From assembly GCF_000420705.1 (NCBI RefSeq), contig NZ_ATVL01000007.1:930001-994000 (forward strand): DNA of 64,000 nucleotides, read 5' to 3'. Source of the stretch: Hymenobacter norwichensis DSM 15439 (GTDB lineage: Bacteria; Bacteroidota; Bacteroidia; Cytophagales; Hymenobacteraceae). A program made the position numbers and the translations under genes. Shown in pieces: positions 24,511 to 32,231 of this stretch (positions within the stretch are counted from its first letter, which is position 1; each line of letters starts with the position of its first letter). Below the pieces are notes generated by a model. The model was not told where the DNA came from, did no database searches, and saw nothing but the letters and a program-made list of their open reading frames with translations.

Positions 24511-24568
24511 GCTAAAAAAACTCGGCCCTTGCTCTCCAATTGGAAGGCAAGGGCCGAGTTTTTTTAGC
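24511..24568. terminator. Strong bidirectional terminator
   Basis: A perfect 22 bp stem (24511-24532 with 24547-24568; GC core CTCGGCCCTTGC) has a T run on both strands. It lies between the convergent nucleoside phosphorylase and the small hypothetical gene at 24585. Confidence 0.9.
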
Positions 24569-24584
24569 GGCTTAAGCTAATGGC

Positions 24585-24890
24585 TTAGTAAAAGTCGAAG
24601 CCTAAAATGGCGCGGATGGGAAGCGAAATGCCGGATTTAAGCGTCAGATACTCGTGGTGGGTAGCCCAAACGGTGGTGTATACCCGTTTGATGGCGCCGT
24701 CGGCCGTTTTGAAGTAGATATCCAGCTTACCCTGGTAGTTGTTGCCGAGGCTGGTGGCGCGCTCGGCATCATGGCGGCGCTGCTGAATGTCGGCTGGGTC
24801 GGTCAGCACGTCTTGCGGTGAAAACTGCAACGCGGCAATGGCATCTTTCTCAATTACTTCGGCGGTGTCAGTGGGCAATTCAAAAGCCAT
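24585..24890 (-). CDS. Small conserved-looking hypothetical protein
   Basis: A 101-residue soluble protein without signal or membrane segment. The sequence alternates beta-like stretches (GKLDIYFKTADGAIKRVYTTVWAT, LTLKSGISLPIRAILGFDFY), which suggests a small beta-barrel or PH-like fold. No named family is recognised. It lies on the same strand as, and downstream of, the LuxC-like gene. A possible 36-residue membrane peptide frame overlaps its start. Confidence 0.65.
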   Translation of the reverse strand: MAFELPTDTAEVIEKDAIAALQFSPQDVLTDPADIQQRRHDAERATSLGNNYQGKLDIYFKTADGAIKRVYTTVWATHHEYLTLKSGISLPIRAILGFDFY

Positions 24891-24990
24891 GATAGAAAAC
24901 TAAAAGTCGGAAGAGAAACATAAGGCTGGCACCTAGTGCAAGCCAAAGCGCAATACCTGACCAGTCCAAAATACGGCCAGCAGTTGGCAT
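24880..24990 (-). CDS. Possible 36-residue membrane peptide
   Basis: An ATG at 24990 opens a 36-codon frame (MPTAGRILDWSGIALWLALG, then a second hydrophobic half) whose TGA overlaps the start region of the next gene (ATGGCTTTTGA). The position, 14 bp after the LuxC stop, and the overlap suggest coupling. However, T-rich DNA easily encodes hydrophobic peptides by chance, so this is a weak call. Confidence 0.25.
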   Translation of the reverse strand: MPTAGRILDWSGIALWLALGASLMFLFRLLVFYHGF

Positions 24991-25004
24991 TGCGTAATCA
25001 AGTT

Positions 25005-26018
25005 TTACGCCAGTTCCGCCAAAAAGGCCATCGTATCCACGCCATCGGCATAATCGGATACGCTGGGATACTGCGCCTGCCCGAAGGCGGTGCTGCCGGC
25101 CCACCGCCCGCTGCCCGACACAATGCACTGGGTTTGAGCGGCTACGTCGGTCAGCTGATCTACCAAATCTACCTCGTGGGCGTAAGTGCCATAATGCAGC
25201 ACCGAAATAGGGGAGACGAGCAGCGGACTTTCAAGGAGCAGCAGGTAGCCAGTATCGAGGTGCGGCACCCCGTTGACCAGCAGAATGCTCTTGTTGTAGT
25301 CGTAGTTGTTGTTGTACTTGTGGTGGTCGACTACGTGGTGCCAGGGGCGGAGTGAGTCGAGTAGGGGTGAAAAGTTGTAATTCTGGGGCACAAACAGCTT
25401 GCTCACGTTGCGGCAACCCAGGCCATAGTACCGGAAAATATCCTCGCCCAATAAGCTCAGCTCATGGTCGGTTTCGTGGCCAGTGAGCACGCCCAAGCTG
25501 GTGCGGTTGCGCCGGATGATGTGGGGCCGTTTGCCGAAGTAGTAGTCGAAGTAGCGGGCCGTGTTATCGGAACCAGTGGCAATGAAGGCATCGGCGGCAT
25601 TGAGGCGCTCCTGAATTTGAATCCGCTCCTGAAAGCGGGGCTCAATTTTCGTTAGCTCGTTCAGTACCCATGTCATGAGGATGGAATCGTCTTTGCTGAG
25701 CTTGGCTAGTAAGGTGTGGCCGCTGATTAGCACGCACAACGCATCATGAAAGCCCACCAGCGGAATGTTGCCGGCCATTACCACCCCTACCTGTTTGGGG
25801 GCGCTTGGTTCAGCAGGGTAGTGGGCGGCCCAGCGGGTCAAGGTGTCCTCGGTGAGCATATCGGCCACGCTTTTGATGGCCGTCGTTACGTTAAGCAGGT
25901 CGAACCAAGCGTTGCGGTTGCGGGCGTGGGAAGTTAGCTCAGTGAAAGTATCAGGGACAAGGTGGCGCAAGTGGTTGCCCAACGCTACAAAAGCAGCCAG
26001 GCGGTCGGAGTGAAGCAT
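25005..26018 (-). CDS. LuxC-like acyl-CoA reductase
   Basis: A 337-residue member of the LuxC family within the aldehyde dehydrogenase superfamily, which reduces acyl-CoA or acyl-enzyme thioesters to aldehydes with NADPH. Cys202 in YGLGCRNVSK is the expected nucleophile, VGVVMAGNIPLVGFHD (~77-92) is the characteristic LuxC segment, and AFIATGSDNTARYFDYYF (~144-161) is the cofactor-binding part. It is shorter than Vibrio LuxC (about 480), as usual for the Bacteroidota form. ATG 26018 is used; a TTG precedes it directly. A ferredoxin gene is divergent, 286 bp away. Confidence 0.82.
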   Translation of the reverse strand: MLHSDRLAAFVALGNHLRHLVPDTFTELTSHARNRNAWFDLLNVTTAIKSVADMLTEDTLTRWAAHYPAEPSAPKQVGVVMAGNIPLVGFHDALCVLISGHTLLAKLSKDDSILMTWVLNELTKIEPRFQERIQIQERLNAADAFIATGSDNTARYFDYYFGKRPHIIRRNRTSLGVLTGHETDHELSLLGEDIFRYYGLGCRNVSKLFVPQNYNFSPLLDSLRPWHHVVDHHKYNNNYDYNKSILLVNGVPHLDTGYLLLLESPLLVSPISVLHYGTYAHEVDLVDQLTDVAAQTQCIVSGSGRWAGSTAFGQAQYPSVSDYADGVDTMAFLAELA

Positions 26019-26218
26019 CAAAAACGGGTTAGCGGGGTGACAACGGGAGGATGATTACGAAGACGAGGGGGCTGCTAGCGAGCATGTCAAGCAAAAAACG
26101 GCTAGGGTACTGCCAGCAAGATTTTGTGGTTTCCGTCAGTAGCACGATACTCGCTCAACAATTAGCCAAAAATCAACTTATCATCTGGTAATAAGTCACA
26201 CATCCTAAAGTTAGTTTC

Positions 26219-26226
26219 TACTTTTG
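26219..26226 (+). promoter_or_regulatory. -7 promoter box for the ferredoxin gene
   Basis: TACTTTTG is an exact TAnnTTTG match, giving a leader of about 73 nt before the ferredoxin ATG. No clear -33 TTG at normal spacing. The rest of the 286 bp divergent spacer (26019-26303) shows nothing I can name. Confidence 0.5.
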
Positions 26227-26303
26227 CACAGCGAAGAATCCGCCAAGCGGAAAAATTTCGCGTACAACCCTCTCTATTACTCACATTACCTGATTCTACG
26301 GCT

Positions 26304-26648
26304 ATGGCCATCATGATAACCGACGAGTGCATCAACTGTGGTGCCTGTGAACCAGAATGCCCCAATACGGCCATCTATGAAGGCGGCGCTGCCTGGCGCT
26401 GGGCCGACGGTACTACGCTGAAAGAAGTAACCATCGACGGCGGTAAGACTGTACCCGGTGTAGCTCCCCAAACCCCCATTTCCGACGAGTACTACTACAT
26501 TGTATCAGATAAGTGCACCGAGTGCGTTGGTTTCCACGAAGAGCCACAGTGCGCCGCCGTGTGCCCCGTTGACTGCTGCGTAGACGACCCCGACTACCGC
26601 GAGTCGCAGGAGAAACTGACCGAGAAAAAAGAGTGGCTCCACGCTTAA
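26304..26648 (+). CDS. 2[4Fe-4S] ferredoxin
   Basis: A 114-residue electron carrier with two four-cysteine clusters: [12 protein letters not shown] (Cys9-Cys19 region) and [20 protein letters not shown] near residue 73, the latter with an insertion between the second and third Cys as in YfhL/Alvin-type ferredoxins. It likely passes low-potential electrons to a cytosolic reductase. ATG 26304 is chosen because the cluster starts at residue 9. It is divergent from the LuxC-like gene. A word-repeat palindrome with a nested terminator follows. Confidence 0.92.
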   Translation: MAIMITDECINCGACEPECPNTAIYEGGAAWRWADGTTLKEVTIDGGKTVPGVAPQTPISDEYYYIVSDKCTECVGFHEEPQCAAVCPVDCCVDDPDYRESQEKLTEKKEWLHA

Positions 26649-26658
26649 GAGTCTAGTT

Positions 26659-26831
26659 CTGAATCACAGAATATGCAGATTACACGGATTTTGTAGCCCA
26701 TTATCCGTTCTTAGGCCGCGTTACCACATAAAACAGAAAGAGGCTTGCTACTTGCAAGCCTCTTTCTGTTTTTAATAGTCTACAAAATCCATGTAATCCG
26801 ACTAATCTGCATAATCCGTGATTCCGAATCA
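26659..26831. repeat. Word-repeat palindrome enclosing a terminator
   Basis: The left arm (26659-26696, with GAATCACAG, ATGCAGATTA and CACGGATTTTGTA) pairs imperfectly with the right arm (26780-26831). The right arm has extra ATCCG words. The two arms enclose about 80 bases that contain a conventional terminator. The right arm includes the TGA stop of the convergent amidotransferase gene. Confidence 0.7.
26730..26772. terminator. Bidirectional terminator inside the palindrome
   Basis: A perfect 19 bp stem (AAAACAGAAAGAGGCTTGC at 26730-26748, partner at 26754-26772) with T runs on both strands. It separates the convergent ferredoxin and amidotransferase genes. Confidence 0.85.
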
Positions 26832-27992
26832 GGTGCCGCAGTTGAAGTACTTGTCGTAGGCCGACTCCGGAATTAGATTGAGCTGGCTAAGTACTTTGAT
26901 GGGCCAGCGCAGCTTCCGGATCAGAGCGTAATTGTTAGGGTAGTCGCGGAAGGTTTTCGGTGGGGCTTTCACAATCTGCTCGAACTCTTCGCGCGTCAAT
27001 CCTAGGCGCTTGATGCACAGGTTGATGACTTTCTCGTCTTCGATGCCATTGATGTGCTTCACCTTTTCCAGCGCCGCTTCGCGGGGCATTTGGCCGGAGC
27101 GCACCAGGGCCGAGTAGTTGAACAGCCGCCGGTCGATGTTGAACTTGGTGCGGTTGAGGTAGTAAATAACGCTCTGGTACAGGTCGTCGAAATAGTGCGC
27201 GCCGGGGTTCACCCAGGCCAGTTCCCGCTCCAGCAACTGGTCGACATCGGCCCTCACGTAATCCACGTGGTAGAGCAGCGTAACGGTTTTGATGCGGCGC
27301 ACGAAAGCGTAGTAGAACATCTGCGGGATGTCGAGGTGGAAGCCAGGGTCGTCGGCTTTCCAAGGGCGCAGCGGTACTGTGCCAAAACGTTTGTGCACTG
27401 CCTTCAAATACTTGCCATCCAGGTAGTTCCAAGTGAGCGGTGCAATGCCCTCCGTCCGGAACGACTGCCCGATGATGATGCGCTGAATACCTTCCTTAGC
27501 CGCTACGCCATACAGCGCCGTGGCAATACCCACGTCGGTGCCTTCCTCCATATCTGGGGTTGAGGCTTTCAGGAAGGCAATTTTCAGATCTTTGGATTCG
27601 CGCCAGTCCGAGGTAATGGTGCGCATTTCCACGCCCAGTTTCTGGCAGGCTTTCACCATGTTCTCGCCGGCCACGGGATTGCCAAAACCGTCGTTGAAGT
27701 GCACCGCCAAGGGCCGCAGCCCCAGTTTCACCACGCAGTACCACAGCGTAAACGACGAGTCCCGGCCGCCGCTGACGCCCAGCACGCAGTCGTACTTTTT
27801 GCCGCGGCCCATTCGTTTGATATCGGCTGCAATTTCTTGAACTTTCAGACGACCTGCCTCTCCCAGCGGGAAGGCATCATCCATGTGGTTGTGTACTTCA
27901 CAAAAATTGCACTCTCCCTTGGTATCGAACGTAATGCCAGGAACAGTGGTGTCCATGATGCAACGGGTGCAGCGTTGGTAAGCTTTAGTCAT
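26829..27992 (-). CDS. N-acetyl sugar amidotransferase (WbpG/PseA-like PP-loop ATPase)
   Basis: A 387-residue PP-loop ATPase of the WbpG/PseA/LegG type, which activates a sugar carboxamide and adds ammonia to give an amidine. The zinc-binding cysteines are Cys8/Cys11 (CTRC) and Cys28/Cys31 (CNFC), and the PP-loop SGGRDS is at 74-79. Family members normally receive ammonia from a HisH/HisF-like pair; none is present here. Instead a nitrilase-family amidase is encoded 78 bp upstream on the same strand. ATG 27992 is preferred to TTG 28004. The stop codon lies inside the palindrome's arm. Confidence 0.85.
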   Translation of the reverse strand: MTKAYQRCTRCIMDTTVPGITFDTKGECNFCEVHNHMDDAFPLGEAGRLKVQEIAADIKRMGRGKKYDCVLGVSGGRDSSFTLWYCVVKLGLRPLAVHFNDGFGNPVAGENMVKACQKLGVEMRTITSDWRESKDLKIAFLKASTPDMEEGTDVGIATALYGVAAKEGIQRIIIGQSFRTEGIAPLTWNYLDGKYLKAVHKRFGTVPLRPWKADDPGFHLDIPQMFYYAFVRRIKTVTLLYHVDYVRADVDQLLERELAWVNPGAHYFDDLYQSVIYYLNRTKFNIDRRLFNYSALVRSGQMPREAALEKVKHINGIEDEKVINLCIKRLGLTREEFEQIVKAPPKTFRDYPNNYALIRKLRWPIKVLSQLNLIPESAYDKYFNCGT

Positions 27993-28070
27993 GCAGAAAC
28001 GCAACAGGGTATCGGCAAGAGCACGAGCCCTGTAAGTAAACGAGAATGGAAAAAGAAAGAGGTTTCCTCT

Positions 28071-29021
28071 TTAGGAAGGCAAGGAGTCGAACTTGAAGCC
28101 CTTACGGACGAGCATCTCACCAATTTGCGTGCCCTTCTCAACGCGGTTGGGCCGGGGAATGTCCACTACCACTAAGTCGCCGGCAAATTCGTTGAATTTG
28201 CCCTGCGCCCGAATGCCCGAGGCATCTACGGCCAGGGAGCAGCCAATGCTTTTTTTGCCCTCATACGGGCCTCCTACAATGTAGCCTACCGACGTAGTGC
28301 CTACCACGGCTACGTTGTAGAGCCGGGCCAGAATGGAATACGGCTTCACCCACTTTTCGCGGTACGGGTCGTGCTCCTCGGTAATGGAGTAGTCCACGGT
28401 CCAGGAGGAAGGCGACAAAATGAACTCGGCCCCCATACGAGCCAGCGTATGCCCAATGCTCAGGCCATCGATGAAGTTGTCGGCGCAGATATTAACGCCG
28501 ATTTTGCCGAGCGGCGTATCCACCACGTTTAGGGTTTGCCCTACGGCATAGTAGGGTTGTTCTACCGTGAGTAGGTTGATTTTGTGGTACTTGGTGATGA
28601 TTTCGCCTTGCGGATTGATAAGCAGCGCGGCGTTGTACACGCGGCCGTCGGCGCCTCGCTCGGTGAGGCCGGCGCAAATGTAAATTTGGTGCCGGATAGC
28701 TTCCTGGCAAAGTTGGTCGGAGTAGATACCGGGGATGGGCTGGGCTTCGGTGAGGGCGCTGGGGTGCGTCCAGGCGAAGTCGAGGGTTTCGGGTAGTAGC
28801 ACTACGTTGCAGCCCCGGCCGGCGGCTTCGGCAATCATCTGGGCGGCCCGCACCATGTTGCGTTCCGGTTCGCCGCCTTCCACTAGCAGCTGGCCCATGC
28901 CAACCCGCAGAATATCGGTGGTAAAAGAAGCCGCTGGAGTGGCTGGTTGGGAAACAACAGGTGCCTGCATAGGGGCAGGCGGAGAGGGCGCGGCTCTGCG
29001 GAACTTAAACAAGGAAGCCAT
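28071..29021 (-). CDS. Nitrilase-family carbon-nitrogen hydrolase
   Basis: A 316-residue amidase-type enzyme that hydrolyses non-peptide C-N bonds. The catalytic triad is Glu78 (LLPETLDF), Lys147 (KYHKINL) and Cys179 (NICADNF). ATG 29021 is used. The longer frame starts at a TTG (29060) and would add a short hydrophobic stretch; without it the enzyme is cytosolic, with a Pro/Ala-rich N-terminal tail. It is followed by the PP-loop amidotransferase, an order that recalls glutamine-dependent NAD synthetase, where a nitrilase domain feeds ammonia to a PP-loop ATPase. The substrate is unknown. Confidence 0.85.
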   Translation of the reverse strand: MASLFKFRRAAPSPPAPMQAPVVSQPATPAASFTTDILRVGMGQLLVEGGEPERNMVRAAQMIAEAAGRGCNVVLLPETLDFAWTHPSALTEAQPIPGIYSDQLCQEAIRHQIYICAGLTERGADGRVYNAALLINPQGEIITKYHKINLLTVEQPYYAVGQTLNVVDTPLGKIGVNICADNFIDGLSIGHTLARMGAEFILSPSSWTVDYSITEEHDPYREKWVKPYSILARLYNVAVVGTTSVGYIVGGPYEGKKSIGCSLAVDASGIRAQGKFNEFAGDLVVVDIPRPNRVEKGTQIGEMLVRKGFKFDSLPS

Positions 29022-29120
29022 GAGGCAGAAGGAGAGAAAGGCCAAAACTGAGAATTTCAACTATCTATATAAAGATGAAAGCATGTAGCATATAGTCAGT
29101 TAATTGTCAGAAAGGCAAGC

Positions 29121-29128
29121 CAAATTTA
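29121..29128 (-). promoter_or_regulatory. -7 promoter box for the nitrilase/amidotransferase unit
   Basis: The minus strand reads TAAATTTG, an exact TAnnTTTG match, about 100 bp before ATG 29021. It lies in the divergent spacer shared with valS. Confidence 0.45.
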
Positions 29129-29236
29129 AGTTATATCTGGGATTTGCTCTCTTTTTTTGGGAAGAAAATAGATGATAAATATAATCTCAAATAGTCGAGC
29201 TTATACTGCTTATACAAAGGCCCGTTATGAAATTCT

Positions 29237-29244
29237 TACTTTTG
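29237..29244 (+). promoter_or_regulatory. -7 promoter box for valS
   Basis: TACTTTTG is an exact TAnnTTTG match, 35 bp before ATG 29280. It rules out the longer reading frame that begins at 29172, because that start would lie upstream of the transcript. Confidence 0.55.
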
Positions 29245-29279
29245 CGGCCAATACGTATTCACTGACTTCCCAATTGTCG

Positions 29280-31910
29280 ATGTCCATCGCCAAAACCTAT
29301 ACCCCCGCCGACGTTGAAGCCAAATGGTATCAGCGGTGGCAAGAGCAGGGCTTTTTCAAGGCCAAAGCCAACCCGCGTAAGCAGCCGTACTCGGTGGTAA
29401 TTCCGCCGCCCAATGTAACGGGCGTGCTGCACATGGGCCATATGCTCAACAATACCATTCAGGATGTGCTGGTACGCCGGGCCCGGATGCAGGGCAAAGA
29501 GGCCTGCTGGGTGCCCGGCACCGACCACGCGTCCATTGCCACCGAAGCCAAGGTAGTAGCGCTGCTCAAGGAGAAAGGCATTGATAAGAAAGACCTCACC
29601 CGGGAAGAATTTCTGAAGCACGCCTGGGAGTGGAAGGAAAAATACGGCGGTATCATTCTGGAGCAGCTCAAGAAGCTGGGCGCCTCCTGCGACTGGGACC
29701 GGACCCGCTTCACGATGGAGCCCGAACTGACGGAAGCCGTGTTGCGCGTGTTTGTAGACCTGCACCAGAAAGGCCTGATTTACCGCGGCATCCGCATGGT
29801 AAACTGGGACCCCCAAGGCGGCACCGCTGTGTCCGATGAGGAAGTAATTGCCAAGGACACCATGGCCAAGATGTACCATTTGCGGTACGAAGTAGTTGGC
29901 CAGGCTGGGCAGTTCTTAACGGTAGCTACCTCGCGGCCCGAAACCATTATGGCTGACGTAGCCGTGGCGCTGAACCCCAACGACCCGCGTTACACGCACC
30001 TGCACGGCGCGAAAGTGCGGATTCCGCTGCTGGGCCGCGAAATTCCGGTGATTCTGGACGAGTACGTGAGCATTGACTTCGGGACGGGCGCGCTGAAAGT
30101 GACGCCCGCGCACGACTTGAACGACTACGAGCTGGGCCTCAAGCATAACCTGCCGGTTATCGACATCCTCAACAACGACGGCTCGCTCAATGAGAAGGCC
30201 GAGCTGTACGTGGGCCAGGACCGGTTTGCGGCGCGCCGCAACATCGTAAAGGACCTAGAAGCTGCCGGCTTGCTCGATAAGGTGGAGGAGTACGCCAGCG
30301 TGTTGCAAACCTCGGAGCGCACCGGGGCCGTTATCGAGCCGCGCCTGAGCTTGCAGTGGTTCCTGAAAATGGAGCACCTAGCCAAGCCGGCGCTGGAAGT
30401 GGTGGAAAACGACGAAATCAAGCTGCACCCGCCCAAATTCAAGAACATGTACCGGGCGTGGATGGAGAACGTGCACGACTGGTGCATTTCGCGCCAGCTG
30501 TGGTGGGGCCAGCGCATTCCGGCCTACTATCTACCCGATGGCTCGTTTGTAGTGGCCCTCAACGAAGAGGAAGCTCTAAAGCTGGCTCGCGAGAAAAGCG
30601 GTAACGCCAACTTGCAGGCTACTGATCTGCGCCAGGACGAAGATGTGCTCGATACCTGGTTTTCGTCGTGGCTATGGCCGATTTCGGTGTTCGACGGCTT
30701 CAAGGACCCCGACAACGCCGACGTTAACTACTTCTACCCAACCAACGACCTGGTAACGGCTCCGGAAATTCTGTTTTTCTGGGTGGCGCGCATGATTATG
30801 GCCGGGCTGGAATTCCGCAAGCAGGTGCCATTCCGCAACGTGTACCTCACCGGCATTGTGCGCGACGCGCAGGGCCGCAAGATGAGCAAGAGCCTCGGCA
30901 ACTCGCCTGATCCACTTGACCTGATTGCCACCTACGGCGCCGACGGCGTACGGACGGGCATGTTGTTTTCGTCGCCGGCTGGCAACGATTTGCTGTACGA
31001 TGTGAAGCTGGTGGAGCAGGGCCGCAACTTCACCAACAAGCTCTGGAACGCCTTCCGCCTCACACAGGGCTGGGAGGTGGATGCCACCTTGCCGTTCGTG
31101 AATGCCAAAGCCGTGGAGTGGTTTTCGGCCAAGCTGCACGTCGCGCAGTTGGAGTTGGATGAGCACTTCGAGAAGTTCCGGATGTCGGATGCGCTGATGA
31201 CCGTGTACAAGCTGGTGTGGGACGACTTCTGCTCGTTCTACCTGGAGATGGTGAAGCCCGCTTACCAGGCTCCCATCGACCCCGAAACGCTGCGCCACAC
31301 CACTAGCTTCCTCGAAACGCTGTTGAAGCTGATGCACCCGTTCATGCCGTTCATCACCGAAGAAATCTGGCACGAGCTGGCTGAGCGTGGCCCCAAGGAC
31401 TACGTGTGCGTGGCCGCCTGGCCCAAGCCCGCCCCCGTAACCGGCGGTGCTGATTTGCTGGCCCGGATGGACAAGGCGCTGGAAATTGTAGCCGGTGTGC
31501 GCAACATCCGCAATCAGAAAGGCCTCGGCCCTAACAAGCCCCTCACGCTGGCCACCAAAACCGACGATGCCGCCCTGCTCCACGACTACGACGGCGTAAT
31601 CCGGAAGCTGGCCGCTCTCACCGAAATCAGCGTGGTGGAGGCCGCGCCGGCGGCTTCGGTTAGCTTCGTGACGGGTGGATCCGAGTTCTTTGTGCCGCTG
31701 GAAGGGCAGATTGATCTGGTCGCGGAAAAGGCCCGCCTGGAAAAGGAGCTGGAATACGCCATCGGCTTCCGCGACTCGGTGCTGAAAAAACTCTCCAATG
31801 AGAAGTTCGTGCAGAACGCCAAGCCCGACGTGCTGGAGCGGGAGCGGCAGAAACTGGCCGACGCCGAAGCCAAAATTGCTACGTTGCAGCAGAGTTTGAA
31901 CAACTTATAA
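29280..31910 (+). CDS. valS: Valyl-tRNA synthetase
   Basis: A class I aminoacyl-tRNA synthetase charging tRNA-Val, 876 residues. The Rossmann core carries the HIGH-type motif (GVLHMGHMLN, ~residues 43-52) and the KMSKS loop (GRKMSKSLGNSPDP, ~540). The editing domain lies between them (GTGALKVTPAHD). The anticodon domain is followed by a C-terminal coiled-coil arm (LVAEKARLEKELEYAIGFRD to the end), diagnostic of ValS over IleS/LeuS. ATG 29280 matches the family start. It stands alone, with a promoter box upstream and a terminator downstream. Confidence 0.97.
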   Translation: MSIAKTYTPADVEAKWYQRWQEQGFFKAKANPRKQPYSVVIPPPNVTGVLHMGHMLNNTIQDVLVRRARMQGKEACWVPGTDHASIATEAKVVALLKEKGIDKKDLTREEFLKHAWEWKEKYGGIILEQLKKLGASCDWDRTRFTMEPELTEAVLRVFVDLHQKGLIYRGIRMVNWDPQGGTAVSDEEVIAKDTMAKMYHLRYEVVGQAGQFLTVATSRPETIMADVAVALNPNDPRYTHLHGAKVRIPLLGREIPVILDEYVSIDFGTGALKVTPAHDLNDYELGLKHNLPVIDILNNDGSLNEKAELYVGQDRFAARRNIVKDLEAAGLLDKVEEYASVLQTSERTGAVIEPRLSLQWFLKMEHLAKPALEVVENDEIKLHPPKFKNMYRAWMENVHDWCISRQLWWGQRIPAYYLPDGSFVVALNEEEALKLAREKSGNANLQATDLRQDEDVLDTWFSSWLWPISVFDGFKDPDNADVNYFYPTNDLVTAPEILFFWVARMIMAGLEFRKQVPFRNVYLTGIVRDAQGRKMSKSLGNSPDPLDLIATYGADGVRTGMLFSSPAGNDLLYDVKLVEQGRNFTNKLWNAFRLTQGWEVDATLPFVNAKAVEWFSAKLHVAQLELDEHFEKFRMSDALMTVYKLVWDDFCSFYLEMVKPAYQAPIDPETLRHTTSFLETLLKLMHPFMPFITEEIWHELAERGPKDYVCVAAWPKPAPVTGGADLLARMDKALEIVAGVRNIRNQKGLGPNKPLTLATKTDDAALLHDYDGVIRKLAALTEISVVEAAPAASVSFVTGGSEFFVPLEGQIDLVAEKARLEKELEYAIGFRDSVLKKLSNEKFVQNAKPDVLERERQKLADAEAKIATLQQSLNNL

Positions 31911-31941
31911 CGCAGGCTTCGGCTTATGCTAAGTCACCCAT

Positions 31942-31973
31942 AAAAAGCTCCACCTCATCAGGTGGAGCTTTTT
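31942..31973 (+). terminator. Terminator after valS
   Basis: A 14 bp stem (AAAAAGCTCCACCT at 31942-31955, partner at 31960-31973) with a four-base loop and a run of T residues, 31 bp after the valS stop. Confidence 0.88.
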
Positions 31974-31976
31974 TTT

Positions 31977-32231
31977 GACTAGCATCCAACTGCACTATGC
32001 AGAATGAAGCATAGCCGTTTACTTTCGGCCCACATGCCTCGATTTATTGCGAAACTTCTGTTGCCTCATGCCCTAGTTGCGCTCATTTGCTTCCAGCGCT
32101 CTAAAGCTATAGCCAAGGAAGTATTGCGCACATTGTTGTTACGCGTAATGTTGTTGCTGCTTCACTGCGCCCAATAGCGCAGTTTTACGCTCCTTCTTGA
32201 GCTTGTTTTTCAACCCAACTGTACCGTATAT
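31977..32231. other. Intergenic spacer with no recognised feature
   Basis: Together with the valS terminator this forms a 321 bp gene-free stretch before the oligopeptidase gene. TACTTTCG near 32037 is one mismatch from a -7 promoter box, but it is nearly 200 bp from the next ATG. No tRNA, riboswitch or repeat is visible. Confidence 0.5.

Noticed and set aside
31977-32231. Small RNA or tRNA in the valS-ptrB spacer
   Set aside because: No cloverleaf, no TTCGAAT-type T-loop and no promoter box close by; nothing supports an RNA gene.
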